64,000 nt of DNA, from contig NC_039518.1 of the NCBI RefSeq assembly GCF_003672135.1, positions 7,132,136 to 7,196,135 on the forward strand. Reading direction: 5' to 3'. A program made the position numbers and the translations under genes. Source of the DNA: Ooceraea biroi (taxonomy: Eukaryota; Arthropoda; Insecta; Hymenoptera; Formicidae). The notes beneath the pieces were generated by a model. That model was not told where the DNA came from and searched no databases. It saw only the letters and a program-made list of their open reading frames with translations. Shown one piece after another: positions 11,965 to 23,373 of the stretch (the stretch's first letter is position 1; each line of letters begins with the position of its first letter).

Positions 11965-12000
11965 TATATATATAAAATAAAAATAAATTTTCCGTAATAG

Positions 12001-15000
12001 CCGTGTCAGCCAGTACAGGAGAAATTTTATACAAATGTGGCATTAACGGATGCAAAAATGATACGAGTCATAAAGAATATTTGGAAGAAGATATACTTAT
12101 CCTTCAACGCTTGCAGCAAACTGTACGAGCTGTAGAAGCTCGTACTGGCATCGAGAGGTGAGCTAAAGCGAGATAAATAATATTATTTCATTAAAAAAGA
12201 AAAAAACCCAATGTACAGATATGTATGCTAAATGGTACGATACATTGCTGTTTACAGGTGGAACTTCAGTGTGGGACAGCATGATTTGGCTCTAATACCT
12301 GCTACGGATGTTAACTGCCCGAATAAAGTTACGAAACTAGACATAGAGATCAAAGTGATCATACCGAAAGGCCTGATTTGGGCCATCGACAAGAACAATC
12401 CTGACGTTACGTTATGGCACTACCAGGTCAGTATGGCGATTGCGATCGGTAGCACACGTGAAATGGTAACGGTCTTTTTTTTTAAATTAGTTTGACAGCC
12501 CAATTGTCACGATATGGCGCGAAGACATGTCGAAAATTTCTGCGAACCAAGAGCCGTTGGAGAAAATCAATTTGTTTGACGGTTCTCAATGGCACTGGGG
12601 ATTAAATCATCCAAGAATCAACCCAGACTTATATTTAGGCATGCACGAGAGACAGTTATACGTGCAGGAAAATCACAGTCCGAAGAATTGGTTAGATGCA
12701 GCTCCTAGAGATACCCAACGTACGAAATACCCGTGGCATCCACATCCGGCTGTAGGTACGAATTGAGCTCTTTTACATAAGCATGTCCCGTGATGCGCAT
12801 TTTAAATACGTCAAATTGATAATTCACTGTTAACGTTGTAAAATAATTCCAGCGACTGCGTTAATAAGCACTGTGCCAGGTAAAGATAACTTCAATGAAG
12901 TTGAAACGTATGAAGTACAAAGTACTTCCGCACTATCTGTGTTGTACAATTCAGAATATATTAACGGTAAGTAACTTTGAAAATTATTATAAATGTAGCT
13001 AATAAAATAAGATTGTTGTAAGTGCAGATTTATGATTGTTTTATTTATGAGCCTACGCGATTGTCTTTTTACAGGTAACGGATTTTATCTGTACTCGAAG
13101 GATCAGCTATCCGAACAACCGGGTAATAACCATACCAATCCTAACGTTCCACTTCTCACTGGAACGGAAAAACCTATGCTAATCTACGAGAAGGAAAGGG
13201 AAGATGATACGCCTGTTCAAGTCGATATAGTCGAGTTAATAATAACGTCCTTTTGGAATTGGTAAGCTCTCGTAAATGTTATAATATTGAGTTGGCCAAA
13301 AAGTAATTGCGTTTTTTTCCAATAGATGGACATACATGTCTTGAAATATAACTAACTTCATTCTAAACCGCAAATTCATTATGTAGGTTAACAACTCACA
13401 GTTCAAGCTTGTTTTAGAAAAAGAAAGTACACGATTTCGTTAACAATTGTTTGTTTGCCGTCGATTTCAAAATGGAAAATCAAAAAGAACATTTTCGTCA
13501 TATTTTGTTTTATTACTTCCGAAAAGGGAAAAACGCTGTGCAAGCTCATAAAAAGTTATGTGATGTATATGGCGAAGATGCTTTAAAACTGCGGCAGTGT
13601 CAAAATTGGGTTACTAAATTTCGATCTGGAGATTTTAATGTGAAAGATGCACCACGCTCAGGAAGGCCAATCGAAATTGATGATGGCAAAATAAAGGCAC
13701 TGATCGATTCGAATCGGCGTTTAACGACACGAGAGATTGCTGAGAATCTTAACATATCGAAATCGAGTGTTGAAAACCATTTAAAACGATTTGGATACAT
13801 TAGTAAGCTCGATATTTGGGTACCACATGAGCTCAAAGAAATTCATCTCACTGAGTGTATTGACATCTGCGATTCTCTTTTGAAACGTGAGGAAAATGAT
13901 CGATTTTTGAAACGGATGATAACAGGCGACGAAAAATGGATCGTCTACAACAACGTCAAACGAAAAAGATCGTGATGAACCTGCTGAAAGCACTTGAAAA
14001 GCAGATATTCACTAAAGAAAGATTATGCTGTCAGTCTGGTGGGACTGTGTATTTTGAGCCGCTTGCAAGGAATCAAACCATTAATTCAGACGTATGCTGT
14101 CGTCAACTGGATAAATTAAACGATGCCATCAAACAGAAACGTCGAGAATTGGTGAATCGCAAAGGTGTTGTGTTTCACCATGATAACGCTAGACCACGTA
14201 CAAGTTTGGTCACTCGTGAAAAATTGTTGCAGCTTGGATGGGACGTGTTACCACATCCACCATATTCGCCAGACCTGGCACCATCAGATTACCATTCGTT
14301 TCGTTCTTTGCAAAACGCCTTGAATGGTAAAACCTTTACTGCTGATGAGGATATGAAATCGTTGTTGGAATTGTTTTTTGCTGAAAAAGATAAGAACTTT
14401 TTTGAGCGCGGAATCATGAAGTTGCCTGAAAAAAGGCAAAAGATAATCAAACAAAATGGACAATATATTGTTTAATAAAGTTTTTGCTTCCCATGAAAAA
14501 TTCGCCTTTTATTTATATAAAAAAAAACGCAATTACTTTTTGGCCAACCCAATATATGGCGAAGATGCTTTAAAACTGCGGCAGTGTCAAAATTGGGTTA
14601 CTAAATTTCAATCTGGAGATTTTAATGTGAAAGATGCACCACGCTCAGGAAGGCCAATCGAAACTGATGATGGCAAAATAAAGGCACTGATCGATTCGAA
14701 TCGGCGTTTAACGACACGAGAGATTGCTGAGAATCTTAACATATCGAAATCGAGTGTTGAAAACCATTTAAAACGATTTGGATACATTAGTAAGCTCGAT
14801 ATTTGGGTACGACATGAGCTCAAAGAAATTCATCTCACTGAGCGTATTGACATCTGCGATTCTCTTTTGAAACGTGAGGAAAATGATCGATTTTTGAAAC
14901 GGATGATAACAGGCGACGCAAAATGGATCGTCTACAACAACGTCAAACGAAAAAGATCGTGATGAACCTGCTGAAAGCACTTGAAAAGCAGATATTCACC

Positions 15001-17628
15001 AAAGAAAGATTATGCTGTCAGTCTGGTGGGACTGTGTATTTTGAGCCGCTTGCAAGGAATCAAACCATTAATTCAGACGTATGCTGTCGTCAACTGGATA
15101 AATTAAACGATGCCATCAAACAGAAACGTCGAGAATTGGTGAATCGCAAAGGTGTTGTGTTTCACCATGATAACGCTAGACCACGTACAAGTTTGGTCAC
15201 TCGTGAAAAATTGTTGCAGCTTGGATGGGATGTGTTACCACATCCACCATATTCGCCAGACCTGGCACCATCAGATTACCATTCGTTTCGTTCTTTGCAA
15301 AACGCCTTGAATGGTAAAACCTTTACTGCTGATGAGGATATGAAATCGTTGTTGGAATTGTTTTTTGCTGAAAAAGATAAGAACTTTTTTGAGCGCGGAA
15401 TCATGAAGTTGCCTGAAAAAAGGCAAAAGATAATCAAACAAAATGGACAATATATTGTTTAATAAAGTTTTTGTTTCCCATGAAAAATTCGCCTTTTATT
15501 TATATAAAAAAAAACGCAATTACTTTTTGGCCAACCCAATAGTATTGTCTCATATTATTTATATTGTATCACACATAATTGTAATTAATATTACGTTATT
15601 AGGAAAGAAGGTAATTTGCTAGTACCGTTTACATTTCTGATAATGATGATGACCTATATGCTGTTCCATTGTTTCTCGAGTACAATGGCAGTCGCTAAAG
15701 ATGCCGTGCTTCCGGTAAGCGTACAAACCGATCGTTTGTAATCCTTAATTTATTTTTTTATTCAATATTTGCTTTATTGCGGTTTAGCCTTTGATAGTGG
15801 AAAGACACGTGGAGATCAAAAGCAACGATTCGAGCAACGACGACGGGAAAAATGCCAACAACTTTAATTCGCGTTACCTAACGGACTTCGAGCCGGTCGA
15901 CTGCTTGGGAAAGGGTGGATACGGAGTGGTCTTCGAAGCCAAGAATAAAATTGACGATTGCAATTACGCTATCAAGAGGATAGCCTTGCCAAACAGGTAT
16001 TAATCAATCGTGTTTTTTTTCTGTTACGAGTGAATAGTTCCTAGTGAAATTTAAAGGATGAGCAAAAATATATTTGTCTCTTTCTCATGCGAGGAGAGTC
16101 CTGTAGCGATTGTCGATTTTTTTATAATTCCTAACTTTACGATTTTAACTGAGCAAGAATTTTACGAAGGAAACTATTTTACAGCCAAGATTCCAGGGAA
16201 CGCGTGATGAGAGAAGTGAAGGCACTAGCGAAACTGGATCACCAGAATATCGTAAGATACTTCAACGCCTGGCTAGAATGCCCGCCTAAGGGATGGCAGG
16301 AGGAGCACGATCGGCAATGGATCGCTAAGCTAAAATCGTCGTCGGGGTCTTTAGAGATAACTCGTACTAGCACAGTGAAAACTAGCGGTTCCGTGCACAT
16401 CAATGTTTCACAAACCGGTACATCTTCCGTAGACAGTGCCTGTGAGGCCTTGAAGTTGAACAATGTAGAGACGAGTGACGACTCGTTCATCGTATTTGAA
16501 AAATCGTCAGATAATTATCGGTACGACAACGACGCGATCTGCATTAACGGTTGCAGTACCGATAGTTCGGGCGAGTCCTTTTCAAGTAGCGAGACCGAGA
16601 AAGAGTTAGCTGACATAGCTGACGACACTGATCATTCCGAGAGCATCGCGTTCGAGAACACCGAAAGCGATGCCGATGCCGATGACACTGCCGAAAAGAA
16701 TGAGAAACGCAAGCGCCAGCAGTCGTTTTCCCTGGATCTGAAAGGCAAGTCCAATCACGATCACAAATCAGCAAAAATGTTCCTGTACATACAAATGCAG
16801 CTGTGCCAAAGACTCAGTCTCCGAGAGTGGCTGAAGCAGCACACGTCGGTGAGAGACTCCGCGTGGGTCTTGAACATTTTCCAGCAAATAATAGACGCGG
16901 TGGAGTACGTGCACTTGCAAGGGTTAATCCATAGAGATCTAAAGGTAACGCAAAGTGGATGATAACAATTTTCTACTTCATCGTTTTCAACTTGTGAGAA
17001 TATTAATCTTTCACAGCCGTCGAATATATTCTTCGCTTACGACGACAAAGTAAAGATTGGCGACTTCGGACTGGTCACCGCGATGACTGAGGGCTACGAC
17101 GGGGCTCATACACCGGAAGATGAAAATACCAGCTTGGAAAGTGACGTGCACACCGCGTGCGTGGGCACGCACCTGTACATGTCGCCTGAGCAGATAAATG
17201 GCCAAATTTACAACTACAAAGTGGACATTTATTCCCTAGGAATTATTTTATTTGAGCTGCTCACGCCGTTTCTCACCGACATGGAGAGGATAATGGAGCT
17301 TTCGAACCTGAAAAAGTCCGTCTTTCCAAAAGACTTTGCGACGAATCATCCCGCTGAGGTGAGAATATAAATATTAAAAAATGTAGCTGCTATCAGCTGA
17401 AATTATTGAAAATAGAACTGAAAAAATGAAATGTCTTTCTTGCAGTACAACTTGCTCAAAATGATGCTGGATCAGAATCCAGCGAAACGCCCCACAACTT
17501 TGGGTATTAAGGCAACAAGGCTGACCTTGCAGAGTTGTGAGACAGTCGATGGATTAAGTGTAGACAAAGATTCCAAGTGGCACTTCGAGCTGCCGCAAAT
17601 AACTAGACAATTTTCTGCGAGCCAGTAG
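12001..17628 (+). CDS. EIF2AK3: PERK, ER-stress eIF2-alpha kinase (5' exons missing)
   Basis: Type I ER-membrane kinase that senses unfolded proteins and phosphorylates eIF2-alpha. Exons: 12001-12157, 12258-12426, 12491-12755, 12853-12966, 13075-13261, 15603-15714, 15788-15996, 16185-16944, 17017-17358 and 17446-17628. All have GT-AG borders and matching phases, giving about 831 residues. Lumenal domain: TVRAVEARTGIERWNFSVG, LYLGMHERQLYVQ and NGFYLYSKDQ. The membrane segment is in the sixth exon (LLVPFTFLIMMMTYMLFHCF). The kinase domain starts at RYLTDFEPVDCLGKGGYGVV, with Lys in YAIKRI, REVKALAKLDHQNIVRYFNA, the long acidic insert typical of PERK, then HRDLKPSN, GDFGLVT and GTHLYMSPEQI. The stop is TAG at 17626. 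The signal peptide and roughly the first 200 residues are not found upstream. A mariner composite occupies the fifth visible intron. Confidence 0.95.
13287..15539 (+). mobile_element. mariner family A composite A2 (one full copy fused to a 5'-truncated copy)
   Basis: A full A copy (13287-14552) runs straight into the rest of a second A copy (14555-15539) that begins at TATGGCGAAGATGC inside the transposase gene. The outer ends are A-family terminal repeats flanked by TA (left end has TTGAG for TTGGG). Both units carry the same two 11-bp deletions relative to A1, one after AAAAAGATCG near 13973 and one after GGGACT near 14046, so neither encodes a whole transposase. It lies in a PERK intron in the sense direction. 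The same fusion is found inverted at 42.3-44.5 kb. Confidence 0.92.
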
Positions 17629-18172
17629 CAGCTGCAGCAACGAATCAACGGAGAGCATAGGTTTAACTACTTAAGTTACAAATATTTCTGAAACTTCTGT
17701 TGCCAATAAGTGATAAAGGATTATTTATTCTTTCTCGTACATGATTTATCCATCCACGAAGTCAAATACTCGTGTAATTACATGAAATACCTTGCGTCAC
17801 GTGGATTCACGTTCGATGTACGTCAAAATATTCTGTAATTCCGATCCAATGGATAATCTTTCATCTATCGATAGGTCGTCATGTTTGTACCATATCATAC
17901 AACGTAGTTTCGTTTGTACAATTCGAGTATAACTGCACTGGCATCGGTTATGTCGCAATATTGTTATATTTTAATAAATAACTTTGAACATATTTTACAT
18001 CAGCAAAATATCTGAACAATTATATTCATTGTGTCCTTGGATGAATATTCTATCGCCAGTTCTTTTTTTAATTATTTGTTAAGCATATGTGATACACTTA
18101 CGCTCATTATTTTACTAATAGGTAATATGTAAATTTGCTTGTGCGCATAAATAAAAGTTATTTTTTTAGATA
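17629..18172 (+). other. PERK 3' UTR and flank
   Basis: AT-rich sequence after the PERK stop codon. Candidate poly(A) signals AATAAA occur near 17973 and 18150. No other feature is seen before the M composite. Confidence 0.6.
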
Positions 18173-18289
18173 TATTAGGGGTGTGATTTAGTTTTGAGGG
18201 TTTTTTTGCTCAAAAACGCATGTATTTAAATATGATAATGAATGAATACTTTAATCAAAATATTTTCCTTCGTTTTCTATAACTTTTTT

Positions 18290-20160
18290 CCATCTTTCTG
18301 GCAAGAGATGGATTCCACGACGATAAAATGACTTCTTTTGAGTTGATCCATTCGTCGACGAATTTTCGCACTTCTTCGAAATTATCAAAGTGTGTATCCT
18401 CTAAAGCGTGTTGCATCGACCGGAACAAATAATAATCGCATGGAGCAATGTCCGGAGAATACGCGGGGTGCGGTAAGACTTGCCATTCGAGCTCTAATAG
18501 TGTTCGTTTCACTGACAACGCAACGCGAGGTCGAGCGTTGTCACGAAGAAGAATCACTTTCCGTCGTTTACTCGCAATTGGTGGTCGTTTTTCGTCCAAT
18601 GCCTGCTTCAACTTGTACAATTGGTGTCGATAACGATCAGCCGTGACAGTCTCGTGCGGATTTAACAGCTCATAGTACACTATCCCACCAAATACAGAGC
18701 ATTACTTTTGAACCGTGAATTTGCGTCTCGGAGTGGATGTTAATGGTTCGCCTGGATCCACCCATGATTTTCCGCGTTTCGGATTATCAAAATAGATCCA
18801 CTTTTCATCCCCAGTAACAATCCGAGACAAAAGACTCTTCTTTTTTTGCCTGGCGATCAACGAAATGCAAATGTTCAAATGGCACTTTCCGATAATTGAT
18901 GTCGAACCCATTTCCCCTCTTTCTGAATTTTTCCATTTCATGTAAATGTTTGGTACCTGTTGTACGATCAACATTTAATGCTCTGGCAAGAGATGAATTC
19001 CACCACGATAAAGTGACTCTTCTTTTGAGTCGATCCATTCGTCGACGAATTTTCGCACTTCTTCGAAATTATCAAAGTGTGTATCCTCTAAAGCGTGTTG
19101 CATCCACCGGAACAAATAATAATCGCATGGAGCAATGTCCGGAGAATACGCGGGGTGCGGTAAGACTTGCCATTCGAGCTCTAATAGTGTTTGTTTCACT
19201 GATAACGCAACGCGAGGTCGAGCGTTGTCACGAAGAAGAATCACTTTCCGTCGTTTACTCGCAATTGGTGGTCGTTTTTCGTCCAATGCCTGCTTCAACT
19301 TGTACAATTGGTGTCGATAACGATCAGCCGTGACAGTCTCGTGCGGATTTAACAGCTCATAGTACACTATCCCACCAAATACAGAGCATTACTTTTGAAC
19401 CGTGAATTTGCGTCTCGGAGTGGATGTTAATGGTTCGCCTGGATCCACCCATGATTTTCCGCGTTTCGGATTATCAAAATAGATCCACTTTTCATCCCCA
19501 GTAACAATCCGAGACAAAAGACTCTTCTTTTTTGCCTGGCGATCAACGAAATGCAAATGTTCAAATGGCACTTTCCGATAATTGATGTCGAACCCATTTC
19601 CCCTCTTTCTGAATTTTTCCCATTTCATGTAAATGTTTCGTAACTGTTGTACGATCAACATTTAATGCTCTGGCAAGAGATGGATTCCACCACGATAAAG
19701 TGACTCTTCTTTTGAGTCGATCCATTCGTCGACGAATTTTCGCACTTCTTCGAAATTATCAAAGTGTGTATCCTCTAAAGCGTGTTGCATCCACTGGAAC
19801 AAATAATAATCGCATGGAGCAATGTCCGGAGAATACGCGGGGTGCGGTAAGACTTGCCATTCGAGCTCTAATAGTGTTTGTTTCACTGACAACGCAACGC
19901 GAGGTCGAGCGTTGTCACGAAGAAGAATCACTTTCCGTCGTTTACTCGCAATTGGTGGTCGTTTTTGGTCCAATGCCTGCTTCAACTTGTACAATTGGTG
20001 TCGATAACGATCAGCCGTGACAGTCTCGTGCGGATTTAACAGCTCATAGTACACTATCCCACCAAATACTGAGCATTACTTTTGAACCGTGAATTTGCGT
20101 CTCGGAGTGGATGTTGATGGTTCGCCTGGATCTCCACCCATGATTTTCCGCGTTTCGGAT
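18290..20160 (-). repeat. 687-bp tandem repeat inside M1
   Basis: The C-terminal reading frames start at 18680, 19367 and 20054, exactly 687 bp apart. Each junction joins the transposase end (CTCTTGCCAGA) to the helix-turn-helix region (CTTGCCAGAGCATTAAATG) through the shared 9 bases CTTGCCAGA. Within the units the N-terminal part has lost about 10 bp after GCCATT. The copies are almost identical, which points to recent expansion or ongoing conversion. Confidence 0.9.
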
Positions 20161-20170
20161 TATCAAAATA

Positions 20171-21457
20171 TTGGGTTGTTCGGAAAGTAATTTCGTTTTT
20201 CACAAAGAGATGTCGTTAGTCGCGTTCCTCGATACTTAACCTTACTCTAAGCGGCAAATTCGTTTAATATTTTGACAACTGACATTTCAGACGTCATTTA
20301 GTATCTTATTGTGTTGCGATCTGTCAAGTAATGTTTTTTGGCATCACATCAAACATGGAAAATCAAAGTGAGCATTTTCGTAATATTTTGCTTTTTTACT
20401 ACCGAAAGGGTAAAAATGCAGTGCAAGCGAGAAAAAAATTGTGTGCCGTGTACGGAGAAGATGTATTGAGTGAACGTCAGTGTCAGAATTGGTTTTCGAA
20501 ATTTCGTACTGGAAATTTCGATTTGAAAGATGCGCCACGTTCAGGTCGGCCAATTAAAGTTGATGACGAGAAAATAAAGGCTCTGGTGGATGCAAACCGT
20601 CGCATAGCAACACGCGAAATTGCTGAAGAGTTAAATTTATCGAATTCGACCGTTTACGATCATTTGAAACGCCTTGGATTCGTTTCAAAGCTCGATATTT
20701 GGGTTCCACACAATTTAAAGGAAATTGACTTGATTCGACGCATTGCCATCTGCGATTCATCGTTGAAACGTGAAGAAAATGAACCATTTTTGAAGCGAAT
20801 CATAACTGGAGATGAAAAATTGATTGTTTACAACAATGTTAAGCGAAAACGATCATGGTCCAGGCAAGATGAACCTGCTCAATCGACATCCAAGGCAGAT
20901 ATTCATCAAAAGAAGATCATGCTTTCTGTATGGTGGGATTGGAAGGGAATCGTATTTTTCGAGCTACTACCAAGCAACCAGACGATTGATTCGAAAGTGT
21001 ATTGTCGTCAGCTGGCTGAATTGGATGCTGCCATCAAGCAGAAGCGACCAGAATTGGCGAATAGGAAAGGTGTCGTATTCCATCACGACAATGCCAGACC
21101 ACACACAAGTTTGGTCACTCGCCAGAAGCTTTTACAGCTTGGATGGGATGTGCTACCACACCCACCATACTCTCCTGATCTGGCACCATCCGATTACCAT
21201 TTGTTCCGGTCTCTACAAAATTCTTTGAACAATGTAAACTTCGATTCAAATGAAGGCGTCAAAAATCACTTGCTTCAATTTTTTGTCAAGAAGGAGAAGG
21301 ACTTCTATGAGCGTGGAATCTTAAAGTTGCCAGAAAGATGGCGAAAGGTAGTGGAACAAAATGGCCAATACATCACTGAATAAAATGTATTCTAAATATG
21401 AAAAAACCGCCTTTCATTTTTCCTTGAAAAAACGAAATAACTTTCCGAACAACCCAA
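20171..21457 (+). mobile_element. mariner family B, copy B3, structurally intact, nested in M1
   Basis: 1287-bp element with both terminal repeats, TA-flanked, inserted in the M1 transposase between GTGGATC and TTTTGATAAT (read on M1's strand). The copy at 46.8 kb sits at the identical position in M2. Its transposase frame is uninterrupted (see the CDS at 20331). Confidence 0.95.
20331..21383 (+). CDS. Intact mariner transposase (family B)
   Basis: 350 residues from the first ATG. The ATG at 20355 (MENQSEHF) fits the usual mariner start and gives 342 residues. Expected order: N-terminal helix-turn-helix region (VYGEDVLSERQCQNWFSKF; TREIAEELNLSNSTVYDHLK), linker WVPHNLKEI, then the catalytic core with Asp near residues 161 (ITGDEK), 253 (HHDNARPH) and 288 (APSDYH). 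The last two have 34 residues between them, as in D,D34D mariners. The end is QNGQYITE. The usual Trp of GDEKW is Leu here, as in copies B1 and B4. It would cut and paste DNA at TA. It may supply transposase in trans to the broken B copies, but activity is not shown. Confidence 0.93.
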   Translation: MFFGITSNMENQSEHFRNILLFYYRKGKNAVQARKKLCAVYGEDVLSERQCQNWFSKFRTGNFDLKDAPRSGRPIKVDDEKIKALVDANRRIATREIAEELNLSNSTVYDHLKRLGFVSKLDIWVPHNLKEIDLIRRIAICDSSLKREENEPFLKRIITGDEKLIVYNNVKRKRSWSRQDEPAQSTSKADIHQKKIMLSVWWDWKGIVFFELLPSNQTIDSKVYCRQLAELDAAIKQKRPELANRKGVVFHHDNARPHTSLVTRQKLLQLGWDVLPHPPYSPDLAPSDYHLFRSLQNSLNNVNFDSNEGVKNHLLQFFVKKEKDFYERGILKLPERWRKVVEQNGQYITE

Positions 21458-22037
21458 TAGATCCACTTTTCATCCCCAGTAACAATCCGAGACAAAAGAC
21501 TCTTCTTTTTTTGCCTGGCGATCAACGAAATGCAAATATTCAACCGGTTCGTAATGGCACTTTCCGATAATTGATGTCGAACCCATTTCCCTTCTTTCTG
21601 AATTTTTCCCATTTCATGTAAATGTTTCGTAACTGTTGTACGATCAACATTTAATGCTCTGGCAAGTTCTGAAGTGGATCGTGTTGGATTTTCGTCCAAT
21701 AATGCTTGCAAATCTGCATTTTCAAGCTTTCTTGGTTGTCCCGAACGTTCTTTGTCCTTCACATCAGTATCACCACTTTTGAAGCGTCTAAACCAGTATT
21801 CACACGTCTTAATTGATGGGGCAGAATCACCATAAGTTTCCACAAGAATTCTATAACCGTCAGCCGCAGTTTTCTTTTGATTAAAAAACAAAATCAACGC
21901 ATGTCGAAAATGCTCTTTCGGAAGTTGCATTTTTACGATGATATAAACACGACTGTCATTGCATCTATCGCTATAATGCTACTAAATGTCATGGATAATG
22001 TCAAAACTGTAAGAAACAACAGTTATCGGAAACAGCT

Positions 22038-22579
22038 TTTTTTTTTATTAAAACAAAATATAAATACATATGGCGCTGGGAACTAGCCCATATTGCCCGC
22101 TCTTTACAAATTAGGAAAAAACATTTCTTAAACTCTTAAGAAAGACATGAGTGATATGAACTCTTAACCTCTCGCACATAAGTTGTATAACAATAACCAC
22201 CTCAATAACTATGAAATTCAAAAATTATCGAAGAATACAAAACTCATTCAGTACACAACCATATCATTACTTATAAATTCCTTTGCATAAGTCTCATTAT
22301 TAGACTGCGATTTTAATCGTTCCTAGAAAGTTAGTTAACGCTGTAACAGCACCTAAGTTCATTGTATATAAAATTTGCTCAACACTATAAGGACTATAAA
22401 ACTTATGCCTCTTTAACTCCCTGAGGAGCTGTTGTCTTTCATCATCGAATAGAAAACATTGCCAACAAACATGATTCGCTGTTTGATTGTAGTCATTACG
22501 CAAACATAACGGAGAATCAACTATGTGGTGATTAAATAAGCTTTGATTTAGAGAAGTATGTCCGGAACGCAGCCTATTG
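22038..22579 (-). mobile_element. 5'-truncated non-LTR retrotransposon in M1
   Basis: Flanked by a 13-bp target duplication ATCGGAAACAGCT (22025-22037 and 22580-22592). The insert has a poly(T) start on the + strand, i.e. a poly(A) tail on the minus strand. The minus-strand frame 22503-22300 (67 residues) contains a Cys-His-Cys pattern (NHVCWQCFLFDDERQQLL) followed by YSVEQILYTMN, like the C-terminal tail of R1/Jockey-type reverse transcriptase ORFs. It is absent from M2, so it entered M1 after the two copies separated. Confidence 0.8.
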
Positions 22580-22657
22580 ATCGGAAACAGCTATCGGAAC
22601 AAACTGACACTACAGCCATCTGTTGCAAAACCTCAAAACTAAATCACACTCCTAATA

Positions 22658-23373
22658 CAATTATACAAGAGAATTCTGTAAAATTCTTTTTAATAATATA
22701 CCTTTCATGTTATTTTTTAAAACTTGTTCATTATCTAAACTCTCGCCTCGATAAGCACCTTACCTTCACGCCGTGAGCGTCACGTGTTTCATACTTCGCG
22801 CATGCGCGTGAAAACACCACGCCGTTCCGTTGAATCATGATTCGAACATGCCGGTCTGGCGCGAATAAGCGCGATCTACCGCGATCGTATTTGCGATTCA
22901 ACGTATATCTATCTGCATCCAAGTACTTACAGGGTCACGTGAGTATCATTGAGCGTGTGTAATTACGTTAACTTGCCATGCACCGTCTGTATTCTCACGA
23001 AAATTATGCCCTTAACGATTTTGATACCTTCGTTTCGTTGAAGATTCATGCGCTTTAATCTAACCTATAATTTGCGTTTTTCCGCTAAAACACTCGATTG
23101 CCATCACTTGTCACGCTGCAGTTTGTTTTACTGTCAGTTTAATAGTCAGTTTCCATTTCAAGCTTAAATCAAAGTGACAAGAGTGATATTTGCTCCTCTT
23201 AGCCAAATTTATCTTTTAAAGTATTTGATATTTGTGGCATTTACGTAGGCATTATTTAAAATTGATGATTTGTACGTGCAATTTGAAGCTTGTGGGCAAT
23301 GCCAGGTTTGATACCTAAACGATTATTTTAGCACATGTCCATTATTCTTTTTACAGTACAGTGTTTGTAACAA
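22658..23373 (+). promoter_or_regulatory. Upstream region and 5' UTR of the NUP155 gene
   Basis: GC-richer sequence at 22745-22930 may be the promoter. GGGTCAC/GTGAGT near 22935 could be a non-coding first exon and donor. A pyrimidine-rich acceptor ending in ACAG at 23356 starts the first coding exon 17 bases before the ATG. I saw no defined promoter element. Confidence 0.4.

Larger units (their letters stand above)
18175..22655 (-). mobile_element. mauritiana-like mariner composite M1 with nested elements and 687-bp tandem array
   Basis: Outer ends TTAGGGGTGTGATTTAGTTT (right end read inverted, with one change) lie between TA duplications. On the minus strand the N-terminal part of a Mos1-like transposase (21930 down to about 21470: MQLPKEHFRHAL, CEYWFRRFKSGD, LDENPTRSTSELARALN) is cut at TA by mariner B3 (20171-21457). 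It is followed by three C-terminal halves (SKRRKVILLRDNARPR, YSPDIAPCDYYLF) in a 687-bp tandem array. Each half carries a small deletion at WWDSV that shifts the frame. A 542-bp non-LTR fragment is inserted near the 5' end. The element is non-autonomous. Confidence 0.92.

Noticed and set aside
18392..20020. Repeated plus-strand ORFs opposite the M1 array
   Set aside because: They recur at the 687-bp period only because they are antisense to repeated transposase fragments.
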